This document shows, one piece after another, positions 56,289 through 64,000 of a stretch of DNA of 64,000 nucleotides; within the stretch, counting starts at the first letter, position 1, and each line of letters begins with the position of its first letter. The notes beneath the pieces were generated by a model. The model saw only the letters and a list, made by a program, of their open reading frames with translations. It was not told where the DNA came from and made no database searches. The stretch comes from Sandarakinorhabdus limnophila DSM 17366. Its GTDB lineage: Bacteria; Pseudomonadota; Alphaproteobacteria; Sphingomonadales; Sphingomonadaceae. Location of the stretch: the NCBI RefSeq assembly GCF_000420765.1, contig NZ_ATVO01000010.1, forward strand, positions 62,001-126,000. Reading direction: 5' to 3'. Both the position numbers and the translations under genes were made by a program.

Positions 56289-56852
56289 ATGGCCGGTCGG
56301 CGGATCGACGATGAAAGGCGCGATGAAACTCTGGCAGCCTTCGAAGCCTGCGTGGTGCGCAAAGGCTTCGCAAAGACCACGTTAAGCGATGTTGCCGAAG
56401 CGGCGGGTCAACCGCGGCCCTTGGTCCGCTATTTTATCGGCAACCGCGCCGACATGGTGAGCGCGCTGATCGATCGGCTGCTCGAACGCGGCGAGGCTCA
56501 ATTTCGGCAACTGCCCAAGGATGGATCAGCCGGTCAAGCGCTCGACATCGTGCTCGACCAGATCTTTGCCGACGATACGACGAACATCGTGATTATGGAG
56601 CTTTGGCAATTGTCGCTGCGCGATGCTGCGCTGCGTGCGCGGTTGGCCGCGATCTATGACCGAGTAATCTTCGAGATAGCGGCGCTGATCGACGGGCCTG
56701 ATCCACGGGACCGCGCATTCTCTGCTGTCGCCATGGCATTCGGAGCAACCTTTTTCCGGCATTTGGGGCTCTGCCCGATGAATGCCGAGCATGTGCGCAG
56801 GGCATCTCACCGACTGCTCAGTGTCGACGATTTAATACTTAAAGGAGCTTAG
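56289..56852 (+). CDS. TetR-family transcriptional regulator
   Basis: A 187-residue protein with an AAGGAGG ribosome site. The N-terminal HTH is KGFAKTTLSDVAEAAGQPRP followed by LVRYFIGNRADMV, the TetR_N consensus. The C-terminal ligand domain (about 75-187) is of unknown specificity. It lies four bases upstream of the serine hydrolase and probably regulates it and itself through the palindrome at 56251-56266. Confidence 0.92.
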   Translation: MAGRRIDDERRDETLAAFEACVVRKGFAKTTLSDVAEAAGQPRPLVRYFIGNRADMVSALIDRLLERGEAQFRQLPKDGSAGQALDIVLDQIFADDTTNIVIMELWQLSLRDAALRARLAAIYDRVIFEIAALIDGPDPRDRAFSAVAMAFGATFFRHLGLCPMNAEHVRRASHRLLSVDDLILKGA

Positions 56853-56856
56853 TCAC

Positions 56857-58026
56857 ATGACACAAGTGAACATGATTGAGCTAGCGCTCTTCACCGGACA
56901 GGCACAATATGGCAATTTCTGCCGATACAAGGACATCCTGCCCGTTTCATGCATGGCTGCATCTTCCGCGCCATACGCATTTGCCGATGGTCCTGCAATC
57001 GCTCTACCAAAAACCTACAGGTTCGAGGGGGAGGAAAAATCTACCGAGGCCTTTCTGGCGGACACCGACACATCTGCCGTACTGGTTCTGAAGGACGGCG
57101 CTGTCGTGCACGAGCTTTACCGCCTGACAGGCGGGCGCGATGTGCAGTGGATTAGTTGGTCTGTAGCCAAGAGCTTCATCTCGGCGCTCGTGGGCATAGC
57201 CTTGGCTGATGGCGCAATCCGCAGCATCGATGAAGCAATTAGCGACTATGTCACCGTCGAGCCGGGTTCTGCCTATGATGGCGTCAGCATCAGGGATGTG
57301 CTGCAAATGTCATCGGGCGCGCGATGGAGTGAGGATTACTCAGACCCCGGGTCCGATGTGATGCGGCTGGGCGCGACCATGGCGGGTGTGATGACGCTCG
57401 ACACGTTCGTCGCGACCATGGTGCCGGAATCCAAGCCAGGCACTGTGTGTCGCTACAACAGCGGCGAAACGCAGGCGCTGGGCGCACTGCTGGTCAAGGC
57501 GACGGGTCGTTCGCTGACAGATTACATGCATGAAAAGCTGGTCGAGCCCCTCGGCTTTGAAGCGGATGCTTATTGGCTAGTTGACGGGACGGGCATGGAA
57601 ATGGCCTTTGGCGGGCTAAACATGACCGCGCGCGATTTCGCCAAGCTGGGCGAGTTGTACAGGAATAGCGGACTGTTGAACCGGCGACAAATTGTGCCGG
57701 AAGACTGGGTCAAAGCCTCGCTGCGCGCAGATGCGCCACACCTGCAACCGGGCCAGCCGATCCTCGCCGATCACAGCTTCGACCTGGGCTATGGTTATCA
57801 ATGGTGGCTGCCCGATGGTGAGCGGGGCGAGTTCAGCGCGATCGGCATCTACAATCAGCTCGTCTATGTTGATCCGTCGCGCGGGGTGACCATCGTCAAG
57901 CTCTCAGCCAATCCGGCCTACGGCACTACCATGGAAGAGGGCACCAACCGCGAGCTGGAAAACATAGCTTTGCTGCGAGCCATCGCCGCTGCGTTTGACA
58001 CAATCCCGACTACGCCATTGGCGTAG
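56857..58026 (+). CDS. Serine hydrolase, class C beta-lactamase fold
   Basis: A 389-residue protein of the EstB/6-aminohexanoate-dimer hydrolase type. The nucleophile motif S-x-x-K is ISWSVAKSFISALVGIAL, the Tyr motif is RYNSGETQALGALLVKATGR, and GYGYQWWLPDGERGEFSAIG is the third block. The N-terminus has an odd start (MTQVNMIELALFTGQAQYGN) before a possible signal-like stretch (PVSCMAASSAPYAFA), so the start is uncertain. It could cleave esters or small amides; it is not an obvious antibiotic resistance enzyme. Coupled to the TetR gene. Confidence 0.85.
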   Translation: MTQVNMIELALFTGQAQYGNFCRYKDILPVSCMAASSAPYAFADGPAIALPKTYRFEGEEKSTEAFLADTDTSAVLVLKDGAVVHELYRLTGGRDVQWISWSVAKSFISALVGIALADGAIRSIDEAISDYVTVEPGSAYDGVSIRDVLQMSSGARWSEDYSDPGSDVMRLGATMAGVMTLDTFVATMVPESKPGTVCRYNSGETQALGALLVKATGRSLTDYMHEKLVEPLGFEADAYWLVDGTGMEMAFGGLNMTARDFAKLGELYRNSGLLNRRQIVPEDWVKASLRADAPHLQPGQPILADHSFDLGYGYQWWLPDGERGEFSAIGIYNQLVYVDPSRGVTIVKLSANPAYGTTMEEGTNRELENIALLRAIAAAFDTIPTTPLA

Positions 58027-58054
58027 GTCTTTGCCTCCAGCCAGATCAGCGTGT

Positions 58055-58085
58055 CGACCGAACCTCGAAAGACGGGGTTCGGTCG
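58055..58085 (+). terminator. Strong hairpin after serine hydrolase
   Basis: A 13-bp stem (58055-58067 with 58073-58085, one G-T pair) with loop AAAGA starts 29 bases after the stop codon. A weak T-run (GGTTTTCT) follows 12-19 bases later. It probably ends the tetR-hydrolase transcript. Confidence 0.6.
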
Positions 58086-58127
58086 GGCAGAATGTCGGTT
58101 TTCTAGGACTTTAGGTGTGAATCGGCA

Positions 58128-58313
58128 TGGAATATTGACCCCTGTTGAGGGGTGATCGGCGTCCAAAATTGGCCCCCTGAACTGGCTTGGTTCAGTCTCT
58201 CGTGCTTTGCGCGGGAGCTGGTGAAGGGGATGCTGGTCGTGGAGACGGTGGCGCGGATCCGGCGCGAGTTTTTCGTCAAGGGCAAGTCGATCAAGGAGAT
58301 CGTGCGGGAGTAG
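58128..58313 (+). mobile_element. IS21-family left-end stump with istA start
   Basis: The stretch ATTGACCCCTGTTGAGGGG (about 58133-58151) followed by TGATCGGCGTCC resembles an IS21-type terminus. From ATG 58230 a 27-codon frame reads MLVVETVARIRREFFVKGKS followed by IKEIVRE and a TAG (58311-58313). This is the beginning of the IstA transposase (VETIAKIRRxYFVxGKSIKEI). The remainder and istB are missing. 58314-58519 shows nothing else. Confidence 0.75.
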
Positions 58314-58519
58314 CCCGTGACAATCACGCGACGCTCGGACCTGTACCCCCCGGTTCTCAGATTATGGCATTCGCCTTTGAGAGCCGCTTCGCAGATAGGG
58401 CCAAGCCCTTTGTAAGTTGGCGACTGCGGTGACGCCTGGCCAAGCGGATGCCCCATCGGGGAGCGGTTATGGTAACCGTAGCCCTTCAGGGCTTATTATC
58501 ATTTATATTCAATGCATAT

Positions 58520-58610
58520 TGGCGGAGCGGGAGGGATTCGAACCCTCGATGAGCTTTTGACCCATACACACTTTCCAGGCGTGCGCCTTCGACCACTCGG
58601 CCACCGCTCC
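58520..58610 (-). tRNA. tRNA-Ser(GGA)
   Basis: Minus-strand acceptor GGAGCGG (58604-58610) pairs with CCGCTCC (58524-58530), followed by discriminator G and encoded CCA. D-arm TGGCCGAGTGGTCGAAGGC, anticodon loop CTGGAAA (anticodon GGA), long variable arm as in class II tRNAs, and T-arm GAGGGTTCGAATCCCTC are all present. Intact. Confidence 0.97.
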
Positions 58611-58755
58611 GCGCACTGGAAGGGGCCCGATAGCAAGCGAGGGGCGGCGCGTAAACCGCAGACGCAAAAGATATATGGCAAATGAAAAGGGGCGACCCTT
58701 TCCCGACGCCGCCGTTGCTGACGAGCCCCAATCATTGAGAGATGGCCCTCCGGCC

Positions 58756-58985
58756 CTACTGCAGCAACTGCGTGACATGCTGGCCCACTGCTCGGCCCGC
58801 GGCAGCATCGCCTGCGCGGCCTGGTTGAGCATAAAGCCTTTAGACAAGCTGTTGGATTTCTGAGCAAAATCCGCATCCTCGACCCAGCTGCGCGAAACCT
58901 GCAGATTGGTGCTCTTCGCCGACAGGTTGTTCACCGTCGTCTCCTGCCGGTTCTGGACGGCACCGATGTTGGCACGATCGAGGGG
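58756..58985 (-). pseudogene. fliC: Flagellin C-terminal fragment
   Basis: The minus strand reads ANIGAVQNRQETTVNNLSAK, WVEDADFAQKSNSLSKG and LNQAAQAML, the conserved C-terminal D0/D1 helices of flagellin. The last residues (QHVTQLLQ, stop 58756-58758) lie in another frame, so an indel separates them. No N-terminal half exists here. It lies next to the tRNA-Ser. 58986-59294 contains no gene and should hold the promoter of the CHAT operon. Confidence 0.78.
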
Positions 58986-59294
58986 GTGCGGGTCATCCAG
59001 ACACTTCCACAAAACAAACACCGTTTTCGGTATGAAACAAAACGGCTGGCATAGGCGACCTGTTTATGTGGGCCCGAGCGCGAACAAGGGCGCTATCGCG
59101 GCATCGCCTTATCTGGACTTATCCGACCGAATAAAAACAATTTTTCTGGGTCGGCTTCAACAGCGCCACCGTCGGAACCGGCGAGTGAATTTCGGTTCCG
59201 GATTCGCAAGAACAGCCCTGCAGGAAAGACAATACTGCCGAAACTGGTTTCGGTTGACTGTGTCTGCAATAGCCAATCCGGTTACTAGCCAACC

Positions 59295-62200
59295 GTGCGT
59301 ACTCTAGTTCAGAATTTTGGTGTGCGAGTCGCCGATGCACGGTGCCTCGTCTCGCCCCGTGTTGCCCTGCTTTCTGGCGTATTCCTTTCTTTTACATTGC
59401 TTGCCGCAGCGTCGTCACTTGGCGCTCCAAAACTCCCGTTGTCTGACGTGGAAGCCCGTGCAGCACAATCCTGCGCCGACGCCGCCGTGACAAAGGGCAA
59501 AATGGCCGGCAAGCAGGCATCATCCAACTGCGCAGACGCCAGCGTAGGCAAGACTGTGCCTTCGAATGGTTCAAGCACGCAAAACCAGCCAGCGTTGGCA
59601 ACGCAACTGGTCGAGACGATCTTGGGCGAGCGCTGCGTGGCGCAGGAACGCCCTGAAGCCCCGGCATCCCGATTGCTTCCTCATGATCTGAGCATCACAT
59701 GCGAAGGCGTCGCGGTCGGGAGCCTGAGCTATTCCCTCATGTCGACCAGCGCAGGCAGTTTGGCAGATGTGTTTCGGTCGAGCCGTCAATTTGTGTCGAT
59801 GGGATCCAAACTCGATTGTGAACCGCCAAAATCTCTGACTGCTGGCGATGCACAAGGGGGTGTCCTCGCGTTCCCCTGTCGGCACCGGCGGGATGGTTGG
59901 CCAACCTTGGTGATGGTGAGTGCAGCTTCCAATGTGCTGCGCGTTGCTGAAGGTCCAGCATCGGCCTATCCCGTCCTGCGCCAATTGTCGGGATTGGAAG
60001 CTTCGACAACCTCGAGAACGCAGCAAGCAGAACAAGTCCGCTCGCTTTGGTCTACCCCGATCGCCATCGGCAGCGCGGCGGAGAAAGAGAAAATCGCAGG
60101 CTATCTGAGCAATGCGCGTGCGTCTGCTGGACAGTCTGCCTTTGCGGCTGCCGAACGAGAATTTCGCAAGGCGCTGGAACTGCAAGTCCGCCTCTATGGC
60201 GAAGACGATATGGCGACGAACGATGTGTTGCTGGACCTTGCAGTCACCGTCAGCAATCAGGGACGCCATGACGAAGCCGAGGCCTTGATCCGGCGCGCCG
60301 CTCCGATCGTGGAAAAGTCCCCCAAGCCTGCAGACCGCGCGCGCATGAGTGGGTATCAGGCCTTTGTCGCCGCCAATAAGGGGGGCTTTGAAGAAGCGCT
60401 GGTGCTCGCACGCGCGGCGGCGGCGCAATGGCGCGATATCGTCGCGCAAGCCGCGGGCACGGGTTCGCGATCCTTGTCGCAATTGCCGGGCATGACCAAT
60501 GGGTTCGAAGCTGAACTGGCCATGGCGCTGAACCTGGAAGCAGGAATGTTGCTGCGCACTGGCGACGTCACCGGCGCCTATGCCAGTGCCGCCGAGGCTG
60601 CTCTGATCATCAAGCGCGTTGATGGTGAGCCATCGTGGTGGGAAAGCGATACGCTTGTCACGCTTGGCAACGTGAGCAGCGCACAGGGCCGCCTTTCAGC
60701 AGCCGAAGCCTATCTCAAGAAAGCGATAGACCTGCGCAAACAGGCCTTTGGGGAAGGATTGGCCACCCTTCAGGCGCGCGTCGCACTTGGGCGGGCCTAT
60801 CAGGCTGAGCATATGAATGTTTCGGCCATCATTGTGTTTCGCGAAGCAATCGCGATTGCAAAGACATTGCCAAGAGACACGGCTCCGATCCGTGCAGACG
60901 ACATCATTCCGTTTGCCGAAGCCGTTGTTGAGGAAGCGGCACGCTACAGCGACCCTTCGGCAAAGCTTGGTCTGTTCACCGAGGTGTTCGATGCCTTTCA
61001 AATGGTCAGTTCCCCGGTTTTTGACCGGACAATGGCCCTGACGTCGGCGCGGTTATCGACACAAACGCCGGGACTTTCAGATCTGCTGCAACGCCTGGAT
61101 AGCGCAATGCAGAAGGAAGCTGGGCAGCGTCTGCAACTGGCAACCGAGCAAGCCCGATCAGTTGAGGACCGCAGCGCAGAAGCCGAAGAACAATATTCGA
61201 CCGAGATTACGGCGCAGGGCAAAATCATCGCCGAAGTGCGTAAAAACATCGTCGACAAGTTTCCCGATTTTTCGTCTCTGACCGATGCAAAGGGCCCGAA
61301 TTTGGACCAGCTGCGCGGGCGTCTTGGTGTTGATGAAGGGATGCTTGTTTACCTTGTTGGGAAAAAGACATCATTCGTCCAGCTTGTAACCAGGAACAAG
61401 ACCATAGTTGCACCGGTTCCCGTTGGAAGCGCAGCACTCGAGACGGTTGTGGCGCGCCTGAGGCGCGGCCTGGAGATCGAAGGGTCATCAGTCAATGATT
61501 TTGACTTGGATGCTGCACATGGTTTGTATCAAGAACTTTTTGCCGGATTGAAAGACGAGATCGCCGACTTAAAGCGGCTTGTGATTGTTCCGGCAGGGGC
61601 ATTGGCCAATCTGCCATTTGGGGTACTGGTAACGAAGCCGCCCGCGCTCGGCCAATATGTTTCAGCCCATTGGCTGACCAATGATTTTGATATTTCCTAT
61701 AGTCCGACGATCACCTCCTTTGTGAATTTGCGATCGACGCGCTCTGTCGGCCAGCATGCCCGCAAATTGCTTGCTGTGGGCAATCCGGTGCTGGCACCGC
61801 TGCAACGGGTCGCGGCACAGGAAGCTGCGTTCGCCAGCGTAATCAGCAGCTGCCAGTCGGGCGACATCATCCCGCCAGCATTGCTCCGCTCGCTTGCCTC
61901 CCTTCCGGATACGGCCAACGAAATTTATAATGTTTCCAAAGCGCTGGGTGGAAACGCAAGCGATATTCTTTTGGGCGGGCAGGCAACCGAACCCACGCTG
62001 CGCGAGCGCAATCTGGCTGATTATCGAATTCTGTATTTCGCGACACATGGCCTCTTGCCCGGGGAAATCCGCTGCCAATCGCAGCCCGGGATCGTGCTGA
62101 CGCCGCCAAGCGAACCGGCAGAAACCCATTTTGGCGATGGACTTTTTGACGCGAGTGAGATCGCAGCCTTGCCGATGACGGCCGATCTGGTTGTGCTGTC

Positions 62201-62519
62201 GGCCTGCAACACGGCGGCTTCCGGGAAGGCTGATGGCGGGCAGTCGCTGTCTGGCCTGGCAGCCTCATTCTTTCGGGCTGGCGCAAAGAGCCTGCTGGTG
62301 AGTCACTGGCAGGTGCCTTCGGCGGCGACTGGCGCACTTATGTCGTCCATGTTCGCTACCCTTTCCAAGACCCCGAACATGTCCGTTGATACGGCCTTGC
62401 GAACAGCCCAATTGAGCCTTTCGAAGGCCCCCGGATTTGCGCACCCGTTCTTCTGGGCGGCATTTGTCTTGATGGGTGACGGCGCCATAAAGCCCCTTGA
62501 TGAAGAACAGCGCCAATGA
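59295..62519 (+). CDS. Secreted TPR-CHAT caspase-like protein
   Basis: A 1074-residue protein from GTG 59295 (start uncertain; no clear ribosome site). A signal-like segment VALLSGVFLSFTLLAAASSL spans about 23-42. A Cys-containing variable region follows, then TPR-type repeats (about 270-520: FAAAEREFRKALELQVRLYG, QGRHDEAEALIRRA, QGRLSAAEAYLKKAIDLRKQ), a helical linker, and a C-terminal CHAT domain (about 750-1065). The catalytic dyad is His918 (YFATHGLLPG) and Cys971 (VVLSACNTAASG); VSHWQVPSAATG and HPFFWAAFVLMGDG complete the fold. CHAT proteins are separase/caspase-like proteases; substrate unknown. First gene of a three-gene operon. Confidence 0.9.
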   Translation: MRTLVQNFGVRVADARCLVSPRVALLSGVFLSFTLLAAASSLGAPKLPLSDVEARAAQSCADAAVTKGKMAGKQASSNCADASVGKTVPSNGSSTQNQPALATQLVETILGERCVAQERPEAPASRLLPHDLSITCEGVAVGSLSYSLMSTSAGSLADVFRSSRQFVSMGSKLDCEPPKSLTAGDAQGGVLAFPCRHRRDGWPTLVMVSAASNVLRVAEGPASAYPVLRQLSGLEASTTSRTQQAEQVRSLWSTPIAIGSAAEKEKIAGYLSNARASAGQSAFAAAEREFRKALELQVRLYGEDDMATNDVLLDLAVTVSNQGRHDEAEALIRRAAPIVEKSPKPADRARMSGYQAFVAANKGGFEEALVLARAAAAQWRDIVAQAAGTGSRSLSQLPGMTNGFEAELAMALNLEAGMLLRTGDVTGAYASAAEAALIIKRVDGEPSWWESDTLVTLGNVSSAQGRLSAAEAYLKKAIDLRKQAFGEGLATLQARVALGRAYQAEHMNVSAIIVFREAIAIAKTLPRDTAPIRADDIIPFAEAVVEEAARYSDPSAKLGLFTEVFDAFQMVSSPVFDRTMALTSARLSTQTPGLSDLLQRLDSAMQKEAGQRLQLATEQARSVEDRSAEAEEQYSTEITAQGKIIAEVRKNIVDKFPDFSSLTDAKGPNLDQLRGRLGVDEGMLVYLVGKKTSFVQLVTRNKTIVAPVPVGSAALETVVARLRRGLEIEGSSVNDFDLDAAHGLYQELFAGLKDEIADLKRLVIVPAGALANLPFGVLVTKPPALGQYVSAHWLTNDFDISYSPTITSFVNLRSTRSVGQHARKLLAVGNPVLAPLQRVAAQEAAFASVISSCQSGDIIPPALLRSLASLPDTANEIYNVSKALGGNASDILLGGQATEPTLRERNLADYRILYFATHGLLPGEIRCQSQPGIVLTPPSEPAETHFGDGLFDASEIAALPMTADLVVLSACNTAASGKADGGQSLSGLAASFFRAGAKSLLVSHWQVPSAATGALMSSMFATLSKTPNMSVDTALRTAQLSLSKAPGFAHPFFWAAFVLMGDGAIKPLDEEQRQ

Positions 62520-63322
62520 AGCGTGGCACCAGCCTTGGTCTGCTCGTGGGCGGTCTCATGATCGCTTCACAGTCCCTCGCGGCTCCGATGATCGTCGTCG
62601 AAGCGCGAGGCGCTGGTCTTCGACCGGGCATGCGCCTGGACAGCGCGGCAACAATTGATCTGAAGGACGGGGAACGCGTTACCCTTATTGGTGCTGACGG
62701 TCAGGCTGTAACGCTGCGCGGGACCTATGCGGGCGTGCTGACGAAGGCTGGTGGCGCAAGCCAGAATCCTCGGCTTGCGCTTGCCGCACTCATTTCAACG
62801 CGAAACGACCGTGCAAGCAAAGTCGGGGCGATCCGGTCCGGTGCAAATGCCGCGCCGCTGCCAGATCCGTGGCTCATCGATGTTTCAAGATCGGGTGCGC
62901 GCTGTATTCGCGAGGGCCAGCGACCCATTTGGTGGCGGCCTGACGGTTCTGGGGAGACGAAGTTCACTGTCTATCCGATCGACCGCTCGTGGCGCGCCGA
63001 TTTTGTGTGGCAAAAGGGGCAGACCCAAATGGCCGCGCCCGATCTTGCCAAGCTGGATGGTGTAAAAACCTTTCTCATCCAGGTGCCCGGGCAAGATAAC
63101 GCCATCAGTCTCAATGTCATCCCCGCTGATGTCGTCGATCCTCTCGTCCTGAGTTCCTGGATGCTTGAGAAGGCCTGCGTGCAGCAGGCCGATGCATATT
63201 TTCGCCAGATCCAATCGAATATCGATGGGCAAGGCGCTGCGCCTCTCCAAGTTTTAAGCCGTGACACCCCAGAAGTAACGACGCCTGCGCCAATGGTCGA
63301 CGCTGGGAAGGCGCCGCAATGA
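62516..63322 (+). CDS. Secreted protein, FecR-like N-terminal strand region
   Basis: A 268-residue protein overlapping the CHAT stop by 4 bases. Signal peptide residues 1-22 (RGTSLGLLVGGLMIASQSLA). The first part (LRPGMRLDSAATIDLKDGER, VTLIGADGQAVTLRGTYAGV) resembles the FecR-type beta module (paG..l..g..v.L...dG..v.L.G). The middle and C-terminal parts are unrecognised and contain two Cys (ARCIREGQRP, EKACVQQADAYF). Its position between CHAT and CHASE2 genes suggests a periplasmic partner; this is inference. Confidence 0.75.
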   Translation: MKRGTSLGLLVGGLMIASQSLAAPMIVVEARGAGLRPGMRLDSAATIDLKDGERVTLIGADGQAVTLRGTYAGVLTKAGGASQNPRLALAALISTRNDRASKVGAIRSGANAAPLPDPWLIDVSRSGARCIREGQRPIWWRPDGSGETKFTVYPIDRSWRADFVWQKGQTQMAAPDLAKLDGVKTFLIQVPGQDNAISLNVIPADVVDPLVLSSWMLEKACVQQADAYFRQIQSNIDGQGAAPLQVLSRDTPEVTTPAPMVDAGKAPQ

Positions 63323-64000
63323 GCAAGGCGCAGAAGCAGGCGTTGTCCGCAGCCCTGATCGCCATTTTTGCTGCGGTGGCTGCCATTTGTGCGGTGCGCT
63401 TTCTGGCGCCGCTGACAAACCTTGAGAACAAGGTGGCCGACATTCGCGTCGCCGCAATGCAGCCAGCGATAGCGCCCTCAAATGACATTGTGGTGGTCGC
63501 GATCAATGAAGATACGTTGACCGCCTTCCCGTATCGCTCGCCGGTTGACCGTGGCTTTCTGGCCGATGTTATCAGCCAAGTGTCGGCAAAGGGAGCACGG
63601 GTAATCGGCGTCGACATTATCATCGACCAGCCGACAGAGGCCACAAAGGACGCACGTCTCAAGCAGGTCCTGGCGACGACGCCGACACCGCTTTTTGTAA
63701 GTTACACCTCTTCCCCAAATATTGTGACCCCTGAACAATTGGCCTTTCTCAATGATTTTGTTCCTGCAAATCAACGGGCAGAGGCAAATTTGCTGTCGGA
63801 TCCATTTGATACACTGATCCGCAGGATCAATCCTGGTGGCGAACTGAAAAATGGCCGCATGGTGGACACGGCCAGTCACCCTGCTGGCTTTGTTCGGAAG
63901 GCCGTCACGCTCTTTGGTGGCACGGCGCCACTTACGCCCGTCGAGATTGCGTGGCGCCCTCGCCCTGACGCGGAAAGCCTGCCCTTTCCATCCTTCCCCG
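63319..64000 (+). CDS. CHASE2-domain sensor protein, partial (runs off the window)
   Basis: The frame opens at ATG 63319, overlapping the previous stop by 4 bases, and stays open for 227 codons to the edge. TM1 is about residues 9-31 (LSAALIAIFAAVAAICAVRF). LTNLENKVADIRVA, IVVVAINEDTLTAFPYRSPV and GARVIGVDIIIDQPT are hallmarks of the extracytoplasmic CHASE2 sensor domain. CHASE2 proteins normally continue with three TM helices and a cyclase, kinase or diguanylate cyclase output domain, which lies outside the window. Confidence 0.88.
   Translation, partial: MSKAQKQALSAALIAIFAAVAAICAVRFLAPLTNLENKVADIRVAAMQPAIAPSNDIVVVAINEDTLTAFPYRSPVDRGFLADVISQVSAKGARVIGVDIIIDQPTEATKDARLKQVLATTPTPLFVSYTSSPNIVTPEQLAFLNDFVPANQRAEANLLSDPFDTLIRRINPGGELKNGRMVDTASHPAGFVRKAVTLFGGTAPLTPVEIAWRPRPDAESLPFPSFP

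Noticed and set aside
56857-58026. Calling the class C-like serine hydrolase an antibiotic resistance beta-lactamase.
   Set aside because: Motif spacing and the third block resemble EstB/6-aminohexanoate-dimer hydrolases more than AmpC.

Overview
The window is high-GC DNA, most likely from a sphingomonad-type alphaproteobacterium. This is inferred from gene content and style: a complete puu/spu polyamine operon with a Pot transporter, a tyrosine-degradation cluster (hpd, VOC protein, fumarylacetoacetase) beside glutaryl-CoA dehydrogenase, large secreted BNR/sortilin-like beta-propeller proteins, and frequent GTG/TTG starts. No marker gene fixes the species.

Region 1 (1-8.35 kb) is a type I-C CRISPR-Cas locus on the minus strand: cas3-cas5c-cas8c-cas7c-cas4-cas1-cas2-leader-array. 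All seven proteins look full length. The array runs off the left edge, and only three repeats and two complete spacers are visible.

Region 2 (8.4-18.08 kb) is accessory DNA. It holds small phage-type genes (a zinc-finger-like protein, a truncated DUF3310 protein), two membrane class III nucleotide cyclases, secreted small proteins, an XRE regulator, a saccharopine-dehydrogenase-like oxidoreductase, two IS3-family orfA stumps and several palindromes. It ends at an orphan 3' half of a tRNA (18043-18080). The orientation of this half fits the right attachment scar of an island extending leftward, possibly including the CRISPR-Cas locus.

Region 3 (18.1-28.1 kb) is one tightly overlapping nine-gene minus-strand operon for putrescine uptake (potF, potH, potI, ATPase) and catabolism through gamma-glutamylated intermediates (two glutamine-synthetase-like ligases, oxidase, aminotransferase, gamma-glutamyl-GABA hydrolase).

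Region 4 (28.1-58.4 kb) is chromosomal metabolism mixed with gene decay. It contains a dead trypsin-like protease, ugd, the hpd/VOC pair divergent from an Lrp-type regulator, gcdH, a fumarylacetoacetase, two secreted beta-propeller proteins plus a stump of a third, a host-attachment-family protein, a TauE/SafE permease, and a collapsed glycogen operon (glgA stump, intact pgm, internally deleted glgX). It continues with putA plus a DSD1-family PLP enzyme and RidA, an amidohydrolase, a metallo-beta-lactamase-fold protein with a nonsense codon near its natural start, an acyl-CoA dehydrogenase, an alpha/beta hydrolase, and a TetR/serine-hydrolase pair with a palindromic operator candidate.

Region 5 (58.1-64 kb) has an IS21 stump, an intact tRNA-Ser(GGA), a flagellin C-terminal fragment, and then a plus-strand operon cut by the window edge. 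That operon encodes a secreted TPR-CHAT (caspase-like) protein with visible His/Cys dyad, a secreted FecR-like small protein, and a CHASE2 sensor protein. It is the best candidate here for a poorly described signalling or protease system.
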